A stretch of DNA of 46,420 nucleotides from Halorubrum californiense DSM 19288 (lineage in GTDB: Archaea > Halobacteriota > Halobacteria > Halobacteriales > Haloferacaceae): the NCBI RefSeq assembly GCF_000336875.1, contig NZ_AOJK01000064.1, positions 149,080 to 195,499 on the forward strand, read 5' to 3'. Below the pieces are notes generated by a model. The model was given only the letters and a program-made list of their open reading frames with translations. It made no database searches and was not told the origin of the DNA. The position numbers and the translations under genes are program-made. Positions 1-9,569 of the stretch are shown piece by piece. Every line of letters starts with the position of its first letter. The first letter of the stretch is position 1.

Positions 1-138
1 GCCTCACGCCTCCCCAGCCTCGTCGGTCGCCTCGCTTCGCTTCGGCGACCGACTCCCTCGCGCGTGCGACTCGCGGCCTTCCGGCCGCTCGTCGGCACGC
101 GCCGACCGCTTTGCGTCGTCTACATTTCTGCTTAAAAA
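1..138 (-). repeat. Dispersed hairpin repeat element, copy 1
   Basis: Read on the minus strand, this stretch has a TATA-like A/T run (131-138), then perfect inverted repeats at 91-106 (6-bp arms, 4-nt loop) and 73-88 (6-bp arms, 4-nt loop). A longer hairpin follows at 22-53, with 10-bp arms and a 12-nt loop. It ends in a purine-rich motif, GACGAGGCTGGGGAGG, running to the window edge. The long hairpin and the ending motif recur at 42526-42575 with a compensatory pair change. A looser relative lies at 46351-46420. The element may continue left of the window. Function unknown. Confidence 0.6.
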
Positions 139-161
139 CGCGGAGAGGCTCCTTCCGACGG

Positions 162-167
162 TTTAAA
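162..167 (+). promoter_or_regulatory. TATA box of hel308
   Basis: TTTAAA lies 26 nt before the ATG at 193. This is the usual distance for a leaderless haloarchaeal transcript and supports that start. Confidence 0.6.
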
Positions 168-192
168 TCGAGGCGGGGCCCAGACTCCGGTA

Positions 193-2667
193 ATGGAACC
201 GAGTTCGCTCTCCGGGCTCCCCGCGGGCGTCGGCGAGGCGCTCGAAGCGGAGGGCGTCGCGGAGCTGTACCCGCCCCAGGAGGCGGCCGTCGACGCGGGC
301 GTCGTCGACGGCGAGAGCCTCGTCGCGGCCGTGCCGACCGCGTCCGGCAAGACGCTGATCGCGGAGCTGGCGATGCTGTCGTCCGTCGAGCGCGGCGGCA
401 AGGCGCTGTACATCGTCCCGCTGCGCGCGCTCGCCAGCGAGAAGAAGGCGGAGTTCGAGCGCTGGGAGGAGTTCGGTGTCACCGTCGGCGTCTCGACGGG
501 CAACTACGACTCCGACGGTGAGTGGCTCGCGAGCAGGGACATCATCGTGGCCACCTCGGAGAAGGTGGACTCGCTGATCCGCAACGGCGCGCCGTGGATC
601 GACGACCTCACATGCGTCGTCAGCGACGAGGTCCACCTTGTCGACGACTCCCACCGCGGCCCCACCCTCGAAGTGACCCTCGCGAAGCTCCGCAAGGTGA
701 ACCCCGGCCTCCAGACGGTCGCGCTCTCGGCGACCGTCGGCAACGCCGACGTCATCGCGGAGTGGCTCAACGCCGAACTCGTCGAGTCCGACTGGCGGCC
801 CATCGAGCTTCACACGGGCGTCCACTTCGGCAACGCGATCAACTTCGACGACGGGAGCCAGCGCGAGGTGCCCGTCGAGCGCGGGGAGGACCAGACCGCG
901 CGGCTCGTCGCCGACGCGCTCGACACCGAGGAGGACGGACAGGGCGGCTCCTCGCTCGTCTTCGTCAACTCCCGGCGCAACGCCGAGTCGTCGGCCCGCA
1001 AGCTGGGCGAGGTCACCGCCTCCAGACTGACCGGGGACGATCGCGACCGCCTCCGCGAGTTGGCCGAGGAGATCCGGGGCGTCTCCGACACCGACACCTC
1101 CGAGGACCTCGCGGACGCGGTCGAGCAGGGATCGGCGTTCCACCACGCCGGCCTCGCGAGCGAGCACCGCAGCCTGATCGAGGACGCCTTCCGCGACCGC
1201 CTGATCAAGTGCGTTTCCGCGACGCCGACGCTCGCCGCCGGCGTTAACACCCCCGCCCGCCGCGTGATCGTCCGCGACTGGCGGCGCTACGACGGGGAAT
1301 TCGGCGGCATGCAACCGCTCGACGTCCTCGAAGTCCACCAGATGTGCGGCCGCGCGGGGCGTCCCGGCCTCGACCCGTACGGCGAGGCGGTGCTGCTCGC
1401 GAACAGCGCCGACACCCGCGAGGAGCTGTTCGAGCGCTACGTCTGGGCCGAGGCCGAGCCGGTCCGCTCGAAACTCGCCGCCGAGCCCGCGCTCCGCACC
1501 CACGTCCTCGCGACGGTCGCCTCCGGCTTCGCCGCCACTCGCGACGGGTTGCTCTCGTTCCTCGACAACACCCTCTACGCCACGCAGACCGACGACGAGG
1601 GCCGCCTCGCCGCGGTCACCGACACCGTCCTCGACTACCTCGAAGCCAACGGGTTCGTCGAGCGCGACCGCGACGGCGGGAGTGAGGGCCTCGCCGCGAC
1701 CGGGATCGGCCACACCGTCTCGCGGCTCTACCTCGACCCGATGAGCGCGGCCGAGATCCTCGACGGCCTCCGGACCGTGGCGGACGACGGGGCGGGTGCC
1801 GCTGCCTCCCCGGACGGCGCGGACGGCGAGTTCGTCGCGGCCGACGACCCGGCGGCCGACGCCGACGCCGAGGACCCCGGGTTCACGACGTACACCCGCG
1901 CCGGCGAAGCGGAAACGGACGACGCCGACGGGCCGGCGGCGGAATCGGCCGACTCCGACGACACCAGTCCCCCCGTCACGCCGCTCGGCCTCTATCACCT
2001 CGTCAGCCGGACCCCGGACACCTACGAGCTGTACCTCAAGTCGGGCGACCGCGAGGAGTACACCGAGGTCTGCTACGAGCGCGAGGCGGAGTTCCTCGGC
2101 GACGTCCCCTCCGAGTACGAGGACGTGCGCTTCGAGGACTGGCTCGCCGCGCTGAAGACGGGCCGCCTGCTGGAGGACTGGGCGAACGAGGTCGACGAGG
2201 ACCGGATCGCGGAGCGGTACGGCGTCGGCCCGGGCGACATCCGCGGGAAGGTCGACACCGCCGAGTGGCTCCTCCGCGCGGCGGAGACGCTCGCGCGCGA
2301 CGTCGACGGGATCGACGGCGACGTCGTCGTTCAGGTCCGCGAGGCCCGCAAGCGGCTGGAGTACGGCGTCCGCGAGGAGCTGCTCGACCTCGCCGGCGTC
2401 CGCAACGTCGGCCGCAAGCGCGCCCGCCGCCTCTACGAGGCCGGCATCGAGAGCCGCGCCGACCTCCGCGAGGCCGACAAGGCGGTCGTGCTGGGCGCGC
2501 TCCGCGGCCGCGAGCGCACCGCCGAGCGCATTCTGGAGAACGCCGGCCGCGAGGACCCTTCCCTCGACGGCGTCGACCCCGATAGCTCGGCCTCCGCGGC
2601 GGCAACTGCGGGCGCAGACGCCGACGGCGACGGCGACGGACAGGCCAGCCTGGGTGATTTCGGATGA
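193..2667 (+). CDS. hel308: Hel308-type ATP-dependent DNA helicase
   Basis: This superfamily 2 helicase unwinds DNA 3'-5' at stalled replication forks and in recombination. Visible motifs are Walker A (PTASGKT, about residues 48-54), a DEVH box (about 146-149), motif VI (CGRAGRPG, about 385-392), and a C-terminal helix-hairpin-helix ([17 protein letters not shown]). The protein is 824 residues, somewhat long for the family. The extra length is an acidic low-complexity insert around residues 530-600 in the C-terminal half. The stop overlaps the start of cgi121 by four bases (ATGA), so the two genes are probably one transcript. Confidence 0.95.
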   Translation: MEPSSLSGLPAGVGEALEAEGVAELYPPQEAAVDAGVVDGESLVAAVPTASGKTLIAELAMLSSVERGGKALYIVPLRALASEKKAEFERWEEFGVTVGVSTGNYDSDGEWLASRDIIVATSEKVDSLIRNGAPWIDDLTCVVSDEVHLVDDSHRGPTLEVTLAKLRKVNPGLQTVALSATVGNADVIAEWLNAELVESDWRPIELHTGVHFGNAINFDDGSQREVPVERGEDQTARLVADALDTEEDGQGGSSLVFVNSRRNAESSARKLGEVTASRLTGDDRDRLRELAEEIRGVSDTDTSEDLADAVEQGSAFHHAGLASEHRSLIEDAFRDRLIKCVSATPTLAAGVNTPARRVIVRDWRRYDGEFGGMQPLDVLEVHQMCGRAGRPGLDPYGEAVLLANSADTREELFERYVWAEAEPVRSKLAAEPALRTHVLATVASGFAATRDGLLSFLDNTLYATQTDDEGRLAAVTDTVLDYLEANGFVERDRDGGSEGLAATGIGHTVSRLYLDPMSAAEILDGLRTVADDGAGAAASPDGADGEFVAADDPAADADAEDPGFTTYTRAGEAETDDADGPAAESADSDDTSPPVTPLGLYHLVSRTPDTYELYLKSGDREEYTEVCYEREAEFLGDVPSEYEDVRFEDWLAALKTGRLLEDWANEVDEDRIAERYGVGPGDIRGKVDTAEWLLRAAETLARDVDGIDGDVVVQVREARKRLEYGVREELLDLAGVRNVGRKRARRLYEAGIESRADLREADKAVVLGALRGRERTAERILENAGREDPSLDGVDPDSSASAAATAGADADGDGDGQASLGDFG

Positions 2668-3257
2668 CCGACTCCGCGGCCGGCGGCGACGGGGCGCCAG
2701 CGCCCGATCCCGGGGTCAGACTCGTCACCGGCACCTTCGAGATCGACGACCTCGACGCGTTTCTCGGCGACCTCGACGCGATCGCGGCCGAGACCGGCGC
2801 GGTCGTCCAAGCGTTCGACGCAGCCCTCGTCGTCTCCGCGACGCAACTCCGCGAGGCGGCGCGGCTGGCCGCGCGGGCGATCGCTCGCGGCGAGGCCGTC
2901 GCGCGCGACCCCGGCGTCGAGATCCTGCTGTACGCGGCCGGGCGCAGACAGATCGACCGCGCGCTCGAACTCGGCGTCTCGGAGGGCGAGCGGGGCGCTG
3001 CCGTCCTCGTCACCGACTTCGGAGACGTGTCCGGCGTCGAGCGCTCGGCCGCCGACCTCGACGGAGCCGTCGACGCCGTCCGATCCATCGCGACCGACTC
3101 GACCGAAGTTCCGGACGGGGAGAACCTGTCGACCGGATTCGACGAGGGCCGCGTCCGCGAGTTCTACGGCGTCACCGACCGGGAACTCGCCGCGACCACC
3201 GGCGACCTCGCCGACGTCGTCCGCGAGCGCGTCGCGCTGCTGGACGTCGAGAAGTAG
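2664..3257 (+). CDS. cgi121: KEOPS complex subunit Cgi121
   Basis: A 197-residue protein resembling archaeal Cgi121, the KEOPS subunit that binds the tRNA 3' end and helps place the t6A modification at position 37 of ANN-decoding tRNAs. The recognisable core includes the VVQAFDA segment and the [14 protein letters not shown] segment, the latter typical of Cgi121. The start overlaps the hel308 stop, and the hel308-cgi121 pairing is recurrent in haloarchaea. No catalytic motif is expected, because Cgi121 is an accessory subunit. Function is assigned from family resemblance and neighbourhood. Confidence 0.88.
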   Translation: MTDSAAGGDGAPAPDPGVRLVTGTFEIDDLDAFLGDLDAIAAETGAVVQAFDAALVVSATQLREAARLAARAIARGEAVARDPGVEILLYAAGRRQIDRALELGVSEGERGAAVLVTDFGDVSGVERSAADLDGAVDAVRSIATDSTEVPDGENLSTGFDEGRVREFYGVTDRELAATTGDLADVVRERVALLDVEK

Positions 3258-3350
3258 AGGGAGGCCCGCCGTCTGGCTACCCCTTCGTTTCGACTGGAGA
3301 CCGTGGGACGGGGACGCCTCTCTGTTCCAAGTGAAGCGAGACGAGAGAAG

Positions 3351-3423
3351 TAGTCCATCCTGGATTCGAACCAGGGTCGTTGCCCCCAGAAGGCAACAGG
3401 ATTGGCCACTACCCCAATGGACT
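3351..3423 (-). tRNA. tRNA-Gln (anticodon CUG)
   Basis: The minus strand folds as a cloverleaf. The 7-bp acceptor stem is AGTCCAT with ATGGACT, and the discriminator is A. The anticodon stem TTGCC/GGCAA encloses the loop TTCTGGG, with anticodon CTG. The T arm is CCTGGTTCGAATCCAGG. CCA is not encoded. There is no intron. A TATA-like ACAAAG/TTAC stretch at about 3451-3460 lies upstream on the minus strand. It reads CAG codons. Confidence 0.96.
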
Positions 3424-3569
3424 GCGCACTCGTCGATAGCCAGTACGTCTTTGTAAGCGTTGCGCGTTGCGCCCGCCGTGCGATCGGTTGACGAGACCGT
3501 GACACGCCGCGGCCGCGACGAGGCGGTCCGCACCACCCGCGGATCGCGTTCGTGCGCACATCGACGCGC

Positions 3570-3576
3570 TTTATAC
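3570..3576 (+). promoter_or_regulatory. TATA box of purO
   Basis: TTTATAC is centred 26 nt before the ATG at 3599, consistent with a leaderless start. Confidence 0.6.
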
Positions 3577-3598
3577 GACCCAATCCGCACGAAGCTGT

Positions 3599-4192
3599 AT
3601 GTACGTCGGACGATTCGTCGTCGTCGCGCCCGGGACCGGCGGCTACCGCGTCTCCTCGCGCTCGTTCCCGAACCGCCGCGTCCGTGACCGTGGCGGGACG
3701 CTCACCGTCGGCCCGACCCCGGACGCGCCGGACACCGACAACCCCTACGTCTCGTACAACTGCGCGCGGGCGGTCGAGACTCCCACCGGGGAGCCGCTCG
3801 CGGCCCTCGGAAACGGCTCGCACGTCGACCCGATCGCGGAGAAACTGGAGCGCGGGTATCCCGCCCGCGACGCGCTCGCGTCGGCGCTGCTCGCGCTCGA
3901 CTTCGAGAAGGACGACTACGACACGCCCCGCGTCGCCGGCGTCGTCGGCGCGGAGTCGGCGACTATCGGCACGGTCCGCCGCGACGCGCTGCTCGTCGAG
4001 ACCGTCGAGGAGCCCACCGTGGTCGCGACCTACGAGACGGACTCCCCCGAGCCGTACGACCTGACCGCGACCGACGCCGAGTCCGTCGCGACCGAACTGC
4101 TGGGCGCCGACCTCGAACACCCGGTCTGCGCCGCGGGCGCGACGGTCGACCACGGCGGCGTCTCGCTGGCGTTCGACAACGCCGACGACTGA
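3599..4192 (+). CDS. purO: Archaeal IMP cyclohydrolase PurO
   Basis: This 197-residue protein matches the archaea-specific IMP cyclohydrolase PurO, which closes FAICAR to IMP in the last step of purine synthesis. The N-terminal YVGRFVVV segment, the [11 protein letters not shown] segment (about residues 18-28) and [11 protein letters not shown] (about 50-60) are characteristic. Length is normal for the family. The gene stands alone after the tRNA with its own promoter. Confidence 0.93.
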   Translation: MYVGRFVVVAPGTGGYRVSSRSFPNRRVRDRGGTLTVGPTPDAPDTDNPYVSYNCARAVETPTGEPLAALGNGSHVDPIAEKLERGYPARDALASALLALDFEKDDYDTPRVAGVVGAESATIGTVRRDALLVETVEEPTVVATYETDSPEPYDLTATDAESVATELLGADLEHPVCAAGATVDHGGVSLAFDNADD

Positions 4193-4289
4193 GCGACGAC
4201 GGCGAGCCCGACTCGCCGCTCCCCGTCCCCGCCGCCGCCCGCCTTTCCGCCTCCCGACGCCTTTTGCCTCCCCCGTCCGACCCACACCC

Positions 4290-6437
4290 ATGGAGCCGAT
4301 CACCGCCGCCGACTACCGCGACATCGCGGTCCCGTCCGACCCCCGTATCTCCCCGGACGGCGACCGCGTCGCCTTCGTACGCCGACAGCCGAACGACGAC
4401 GATTCCTACGAGACGACGGTGTACGTCGTCGACGCCGCGGGCGAGGGCGCGCCGCACCGGCTCACCATCCCTGAGGGCGCCGACGCCGAGCCGCGCTGGA
4501 GCCCCTCGGGCGACCGCATCGCGTTCACCTCCACCCGTGGCGCGGCCGACGACCGCCAGCAGCTGTGGGTGCTCCCGCTCGACGGCGGCGAGGCCCGCCG
4601 CGTCACCGACGTGGTCGGCGGCGTCTCCTCTATCGCGTGGTCGCCCGGCGGCGAGCGGATCGCGTTCGTTCAGTCCGTGACCGCCGACGACCGCGAGGCC
4701 GACCGCGACCTCGCGGTGCCGGACGACTACGAGCCCGAGGACCACCCGGACCCGCGCGTCATCGACCGGACCGTCTACCGGGCCGCCGAGCGCCACTTCG
4801 ACGGCCGCCGCCCCGGCGTGTACGTCGTCGGCGCGGACGCGACGGTCGGCGGCGTCACCGACCCCGACCCGGCCGAGTCCGGCGCGGTAAGTCGAGTCAC
4901 CGACCGCGACGCCGACTTCGCCGCGCCGTCGTGGGGCGACGCCGACACGCTGTACTACACCGAGGCGGTCGGCGACGATCCGGACGACTCCGTCGAGATC
5001 GCGATCCACGCGCACGACTTCGACGCGGGCGAGGCCGACCGCGTCCACACCACGACCGGGTGGGGCGCCGCCCTCGCGGCGACCGCGGACGGCCGCGTCG
5101 CGTTCACGCACGCCGAGCCGGAGCAGGTGTCGATGCAGCCGACGGCCCTCCGCGTCCTCGACGCGGAATCGGGCGCTGTCACCGACCTCACCGGCGGCAT
5201 CGACCGCGGCCTCGGCCGCGGGACGACCCCGCAGTGGGGGCCGGCCGACGAGACGCTGTACTTCGCGACGCCGGACGAAGGGAAGACGTCGCTGTGGCGC
5301 GTCCCCGCCGACGGGAGCGCGGACCCCGAGCGCCTGCTCCGCCCGGGAACCGTCTCCGGCGCGACGGTCGGCGGCGACGCCGACGCAGCTCCCGAGTCGG
5401 TCACCATCGCGTTCGCCGCCAGCGAGTGGGACCACCCGGGCGACGCGTTCGCTTACGACGCCGCGGCCGACGAGACGACCCGCCTGACGGAGCTGAACGC
5501 CGACTACCTCGCCGAGCGGGCGGTCGGTGAGCCCGAGGAGATCCGCTTCGAGTCCGACGACGGCGTCGAGATTCAGGGGTGGCTGTTGACGCCGCCGGAA
5601 TCCGCTGTCGACTCCGGGGGAGCCGGCGACGATGGCGAGTCCGCCGTCGCCGACGAGCCCTACCCGCTCGCGGTCGAGATCCACGGCGGCCCGCACGCGA
5701 TGTGGTCGACCGCGGGGACGATGTGGCACGAGTTCCAGACGCTCGCGGCCCGCGGCTACGCCGTCTTCTGGTCGAACCCCCGCGGCTCGACCGGCTACGG
5801 CGAGGAGTACATGCAGGCGATCGAGCGCGACTGGGGCGCGGTCACGCTCCGCGACGTGATGGCGGGCGTGGAGACGGTCGCCGACCGCCCGGAGATCGAC
5901 GACTCGAACGCGTTCGTCACCGGCGGCTCCTTCGGCGGGTTCATGACCGCGTGGGCGGTCGGCCAGACGGACTACTTCCGCGCGGCCGTCTCCCAGCGCG
6001 GCGTCTACGACCTCACCGGCTTCTACGGCTCGACCGACGCCGCCTACAAGCTCGTCGAGGGCGACTTCGACACGGTCCCGTCCGAGGAGCCGGAGTGGCT
6101 GTGGGAGCAGTCGCCGACCGGCCACGCCGACGCGGTCGACACGCCCACGCTCCTGATCCACTCCGAGGACGACACGCGGACCCCGATCTGTACGGCGGAG
6201 CTGTACCACCGGATCCTCCGCAAGAACGGCGTCGACACGCGGTTCGTCAGGTACCCCCGCGAGGGGCACGAGCTCTCCCGGTCCGGCGAGCCCGCCCACG
6301 TCGTCGACCGCATCGAGCGGATCGCCCGCTGGTTCGACGGCTACTCCGAGTATCACGACGCCGACCGCGCGCTCGACCGCCCCGAGGACGACGGGCTGAC
6401 CGCTGGCGAGGAGTCCGACGACGAGTCCGAGAAGTAA
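4290..6437 (+). CDS. S9 family prolyl oligopeptidase-type peptidase
   Basis: A 715-residue serine peptidase of the acylaminoacyl-peptidase/dipeptidyl-peptidase IV group. The N-terminal half (about residues 5-400) is a beta-propeller with repeated 'WSPSGDRIAF' and 'WSPGGERIAF' blades. The C-terminal alpha/beta-hydrolase domain holds the catalytic triad: Ser547 in GGSFGGF, Asp627 or Asp628 in HSEDDTRTP, and His660 in REGHE. There is no signal peptide, so it is probably cytoplasmic and degrades or deblocks short peptides. A TTTTGC box at about 4262 precedes the ATG. It converges with the regulator gene at 6460. The exact substrate cannot be read from the sequence. Confidence 0.92.
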   Translation: MEPITAADYRDIAVPSDPRISPDGDRVAFVRRQPNDDDSYETTVYVVDAAGEGAPHRLTIPEGADAEPRWSPSGDRIAFTSTRGAADDRQQLWVLPLDGGEARRVTDVVGGVSSIAWSPGGERIAFVQSVTADDREADRDLAVPDDYEPEDHPDPRVIDRTVYRAAERHFDGRRPGVYVVGADATVGGVTDPDPAESGAVSRVTDRDADFAAPSWGDADTLYYTEAVGDDPDDSVEIAIHAHDFDAGEADRVHTTTGWGAALAATADGRVAFTHAEPEQVSMQPTALRVLDAESGAVTDLTGGIDRGLGRGTTPQWGPADETLYFATPDEGKTSLWRVPADGSADPERLLRPGTVSGATVGGDADAAPESVTIAFAASEWDHPGDAFAYDAAADETTRLTELNADYLAERAVGEPEEIRFESDDGVEIQGWLLTPPESAVDSGGAGDDGESAVADEPYPLAVEIHGGPHAMWSTAGTMWHEFQTLAARGYAVFWSNPRGSTGYGEEYMQAIERDWGAVTLRDVMAGVETVADRPEIDDSNAFVTGGSFGGFMTAWAVGQTDYFRAAVSQRGVYDLTGFYGSTDAAYKLVEGDFDTVPSEEPEWLWEQSPTGHADAVDTPTLLIHSEDDTRTPICTAELYHRILRKNGVDTRFVRYPREGHELSRSGEPAHVVDRIERIARWFDGYSEYHDADRALDRPEDDGLTAGEESDDESEK

Positions 6438-6459
6438 GGCTCTCCCCCCCCGAACGGGC

Positions 6460-6834
6460 TCAGCGCTCGTCGGGATCGAACCCGTCGATGGCGTCGTGGA
6501 CGTCCGCCACCCACTCGTCGAGGGCGTCGTGGAGGCGGCGCTTGGCCTCCGGGACCGGAATCGCGGTGTACTGGTAGACGTAGCCGCCGGAGTCGAGCAG
6601 CCGCCGCCGGCGCTCGACGAGTCCCTTCTCCCGGAGCGTCGACAGCGACCGGTTCACGTTCGACCGGTCACGGTCGAGCGCATCCGCGAGTTCGGCGACG
6701 GTGCTGCCCGGGTATTCGAGCAGTTCGAGGTACGCCCGGCTCTCGTGGTCGCGCACGCCGAAGACGCAGGAGAGGACGTGCTCGAAAGAGGGAGAGGTGT
6801 CGCCGACGAGGTCCTCGATTTCGGAATCGCTCAT
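6460..6834 (-). CDS. TrmB-like winged-helix transcriptional regulator
   Basis: A 124-residue protein with a winged helix-turn-helix (about residues 40-78: STVAELADALDRDRSNVNRS followed by LREKGLVERR). This is the pattern of TrmB/GntR-like haloarchaeal regulators that lack a sugar-binding domain. The C-terminal 35 residues are predicted helical and could dimerise. A TATA-like ATTTAACC at about 6858-6865 on the minus strand supports a leaderless start at 6834. It converges with the S9 peptidase gene. The target is unknown. Confidence 0.8.
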   Translation of the reverse strand: MSDSEIEDLVGDTSPSFEHVLSCVFGVRDHESRAYLELLEYPGSTVAELADALDRDRSNVNRSLSTLREKGLVERRRRLLDSGGYVYQYTAIPVPEAKRRLHDALDEWVADVHDAIDGFDPDER

Positions 6835-6888
6835 GGGACCCGGTTCGCGCGCGGCGAGGTTAAATGTCGGTTTCCGCGGTCGACGGCG

Positions 6889-7128
6889 TCACTCCTCGGT
6901 CGCGTACCCCATCTGGTCGATACAGCCCCGCATCCCCGACTCGTCCGCGTGCCGATGGAGGTTCGTCGGCGTGTCGCAGTGGTACGTCTCCCCGTCGTAG
7001 CGGAGGGCGACCTCGTGGCTCGCGCCGGCGACCTCGACGTCGACGAGGATCCGCTGCCCGTCGTTGAGCGCGTCGATGAGTTCGTCGACGGACAGTTCGC
7101 CCGCCTCGACTCGGAGTACCTCGCTCAT
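6889..7128 (-). CDS. Small haloarchaeal conserved protein, 79 aa
   Basis: A 79-residue acidic protein of a type common in haloarchaea. I recognise no function. The C-terminal half carries Cys and His residues (YHCDTPTNLHRHADESGMRGC) that could bind a metal. Its TATA-like CTTTAAC sits 27 nt upstream of the ATG and inside an inverted repeat at 7142-7165. That suggests control by a DNA-binding protein. Confidence 0.7.
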   Translation of the reverse strand: MSEVLRVEAGELSVDELIDALNDGQRILVDVEVAGASHEVALRYDGETYHCDTPTNLHRHADESGMRGCIDQMGYATEE

Positions 7129-7141
7129 GGGTGTGATTCGA

Positions 7142-7165
7142 CGGTCGGCGAGTTAAAGCCGACCG
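7142..7165 (-). promoter_or_regulatory. Inverted repeat framing the TATA box of the 79-aa gene
   Basis: CGGTCGGC at 7142-7149 and GCCGACCG at 7158-7165 are perfect 8-nt inverted arms. They flank an 8-nt centre that contains the TATA-like sequence, 27 nt before the start at 7128. A repressor dimer bound here would block TBP/TFB. Confidence 0.5.
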
Positions 7166-7239
7166 ATGTGTCTCCGCCCGCGACGCCGCGCCCTCGGCGC
7201 GGCCGGTTCGCCGGGCGATGTCGGCGGACTCGCGCCCGT

Positions 7240-7926
7240 TCACGTCGTCGTCGAGTCAGGGCCGCCCTCCTCGGCGGGCGGCTCGACGCCCTCGGCGGCC
7301 GCGACCTCGTCCGTCCGCTTCTCGGTCTCGACGTGCCAGCGGTCGATCTCGGACTCGTAGTCGTCGAGGACCTCGGAGACCTCGCCTTTCAGTTCGTCGT
7401 CGTTGACGTTCACCTCGAAGACGAACGTCTCGCCGTCCTCGGCGCGGGCGACCTCCTGGATGTTGGCGCTGACGAGTTCGTTGTCGAAGTAGTACGGCGC
7501 CATCTGGGTCATCACGTTCCGGTAGACGGCGTCTTCCACCTTGCGGAGCGCCTTCCGGCTGGCCGAGTCGGCCGCGCGGGCGACGTGTTCGATCGACTCC
7601 CCCCAGCTCTCGCGGGCGCTCTCCGTGTCGTTCTCCTCGACCTTCTCGTAGGACTCCGTGAGCTTCTCGCCGGCCGTCTGGAGGTCGTCGCCCGGCGATT
7701 CCCCCGCGCGCTCGCCCTCGCCCTCGTCGACGGAGGCCTGCGCCGCGGTCTTCTCCGAGACGTCCTCGTCGATGCGCTCGTGGGTCTTGGGACGCCACTC
7801 GTCGAACTCGTAGTAGGCGTCGCCGTCGACGCCGACCTCGCGGAGCGCCAGGGCGATCCGCTCGCCGTGTTCGACGACGTCGCCCCAGTCCCCGCGCACC
7901 TTGAAGCCGGAGATGCTCTCTTCCAT
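7240..7926 (-). CDS. DUF5828-like haloarchaeal protein
   Basis: A 228-residue, strongly acidic protein that I associate with the DUF5828 group; no function is known. The middle (about residues 55-100) is low-complexity and Glu-rich. The C-terminal half has a conserved-looking region (VYRNVMTQMAPYYFDNELVS, then a VFEVNVNDDELKGEV beta segment). There is no membrane segment. A TATA-like CTTATACG at about 7950-7957 on the minus strand gives a leaderless start at 7926. Confidence 0.75.
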   Translation of the reverse strand: MEESISGFKVRGDWGDVVEHGERIALALREVGVDGDAYYEFDEWRPKTHERIDEDVSEKTAAQASVDEGEGERAGESPGDDLQTAGEKLTESYEKVEENDTESARESWGESIEHVARAADSASRKALRKVEDAVYRNVMTQMAPYYFDNELVSANIQEVARAEDGETFVFEVNVNDDELKGEVSEVLDDYESEIDRWHVETEKRTDEVAAAEGVEPPAEEGGPDSTTT

Positions 7927-8039
7927 CGCTTGCCCACGTTACGACACGAACGCGTATAAGTCTCCCCGAACTGACGTGACGGCCCGAGCGCGGTCCCGCC
8001 GCCGGACGCGCGGGCTGAGCTACCGGGCGCGCGCGTCGG

Positions 8040-8300
8040 TCACTCCCCGTACGCGATCCGCCGCGCCACCGCGTCGAGCTGCTCTTTGAGGTTGCCGAGG
8101 GCCACCGACGGGGAGACCCGTCTGAACGACGACTCGTCGACCTCGATCCGCTCGCCCGCGAACGGGTCGCGCTCGGCCCGCTCCTCGGGGGACTGGTCCT
8201 TCGCTACCGCGCCGACGACGGTCGACATCGAACAGCGACCGCACGCCTCCGCCTCGACGCCGCCGTCGGTCCCATCCGGCTGGTTCGACTCGTCTGTCAT
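8040..8300 (-). CDS. Small conserved haloarchaeal protein, 86 aa
   Basis: An 86-residue acidic protein without a recognised domain. A CGRC motif (about residues 20-23) could be half of a metal site. The C-terminal half is predicted helical (VALGNLKEQLDAVARRIAYG). A TTTAAG box at about 8333-8338 on the minus strand precedes it. Acidic composition and the promoter support a real gene; its role is unknown. Confidence 0.6.
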   Translation of the reverse strand: MTDESNQPDGTDGGVEAEACGRCSMSTVVGAVAKDQSPEERAERDPFAGERIEVDESSFRRVSPSVALGNLKEQLDAVARRIAYGE

Positions 8301-8512
8301 GCTCTCTCACGCCTCACTACGACGTTCTGCTCCTTAAATCCGCGCCTCGGTTCCGCTCGACGCCGTTTCGGAACGCGGGCGAGCGCCGCCGAGGACGTCG
8401 TCTCGTCCCCGTTTCGGCGCGCCGTCCCACACGTCTTGGCGCGGCGTGACGCTCCGGTGGCCGTCGGTGCCGCTCCCGACGCCCTTTTACTCACCCCGTG
8501 GAATTCGTTAGC

Positions 8513-8896
8513 ATGGGATACCGCGTCGTCGACGTCGACTCGGTCGAGCCGGAGCCGGACCGACCGTGTGAGTGCCGGAAGCTGTCCGACCCCGGCGGCC
8601 TCGACGCCGCCGCGATAAACCGCTTCCGCGCCGAGCCCGGCGAGCAGCTACCGCTCGCGTACCACTACCACGAGACCCAGGAGGAGGCGTTCTACGTCCT
8701 CGACGGGACGCTCGCGGTCGAGACGCCTGAGCGCACCTACGAGGTCCCGGTCGACGACCTGTTCGTGGTCGACCCCGAGAGCCCGCAGCGCGCGTACAAC
8801 CCCGCGGACGCCGACGGAGCGGTGACGGTGCTCGCCATCGGCGCCCCGCCGGCCTCGGGGGACGCCGCCGCGTACGACCCCGACGGCGATGAGTGA
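8513..8896 (+). CDS. Cupin-domain protein
   Basis: A 127-residue single-domain cupin. The first metal-binding motif is visible as LAYHYHETQEEAFYVLDGTL (His, His and Glu ligands). The second motif (FVVDPESPQRAYN) lacks its usual His, so metal binding may be altered. The ATG at 8513 is preferred over the in-frame GTG at 8498, because the TATA-like TTTTAC at 8485-8490 puts the transcript start near 8513. The stop overlaps the next gene (ATGAGTGA), so the two are probably co-transcribed and may act together. Substrate unknown. Confidence 0.85.
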   Translation: MGYRVVDVDSVEPEPDRPCECRKLSDPGGLDAAAINRFRAEPGEQLPLAYHYHETQEEAFYVLDGTLAVETPERTYEVPVDDLFVVDPESPQRAYNPADADGAVTVLAIGAPPASGDAAAYDPDGDE

Positions 8897-9521
8897 GAAC
8901 GCCGAGCCCGGGGAGGGCGCCCGCCGCGACCCCGGAGAGCTGCCGGCGGAGGTCCGCGAGGCCGTCCCCGACTACGACGACGAGTACCTCGACCGCGTCT
9001 CCGACCGGCTGATGTACAGCTACGACCTCGACCGCGACGTCGTCGTCGACGGCGAGCGGTTCGAGATGACCGCCGAGATGCGGGTCAGAAACCAGAAGCA
9101 GTTCCTCCACCCGGCGCTGAGCTACGCGGACCACGACATGCGGGAGCACGTGTTCGTCCGCCGCGTCTCGACCCCGAGCGCCGCCGAGATGGAGCGACTC
9201 GTCGAGTTCGCGCACGACGTGGCCGACGACCGCGTCGAGGCCCACGAGGAACACTACGGCACGGACGTCACCGTCGTCGTCGTCGCCGACCGGATTCCCG
9301 ACGGGGTCGCCGACTTCGTCGCGGGGTTCCGCGACCGAACCCTGCTGAAGTTCGGCTACTACGGCCACTACGAGGTGAACCTCGTCGTCGTCGCGCCCGA
9401 CCGCGAGTCGCTCGTCGCCAGCGAGAACGCCGACACCGCGGCCGCGTTTCGCCTGTGGGAACGAGTCGACCGGCCGGACGAGGGGTTCTTCTCCCGGTTC
9501 GCGAAGCGCTTCTGGCGCTGA
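8889..9521 (+). CDS. Uncharacterised haloarchaeal protein co-transcribed with cupin
   Basis: A 210-residue acidic protein whose start overlaps the cupin gene stop. I do not recognise the family. It has an alpha/beta pattern with a hydrophobic strand (VTVVVVADRIP, about residues 118-128) and a second one (YEVNLVVVAPD, about 162-172). The C-terminus is short and basic (FSRFAKRFWR), which is unusual in a halophile and might touch membrane or nucleic acid. There is no membrane span. Confidence 0.75.
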   Translation: MSENAEPGEGARRDPGELPAEVREAVPDYDDEYLDRVSDRLMYSYDLDRDVVVDGERFEMTAEMRVRNQKQFLHPALSYADHDMREHVFVRRVSTPSAAEMERLVEFAHDVADDRVEAHEEHYGTDVTVVVVADRIPDGVADFVAGFRDRTLLKFGYYGHYEVNLVVVAPDRESLVASENADTAAAFRLWERVDRPDEGFFSRFAKRFWR

Positions 9522-9569
9522 GCGTCGGCCGTCACTCGAAAAAATCCGCACCGATCCGACTCCCGTCGG

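Noticed and set aside
163-6356. Very long reading frames antisense to hel308 and the S9 peptidase
   Set aside because: They mirror codon bias in GC-rich DNA; they lack domains, are rich in Arg/Val/Gly repeats, and oppose genes with clear motifs.
8498-8512. GTG start for the cupin gene
   Set aside because: It would lie upstream of the transcript start predicted from the TTTTAC box; ATG 8513 fits leaderless transcription.
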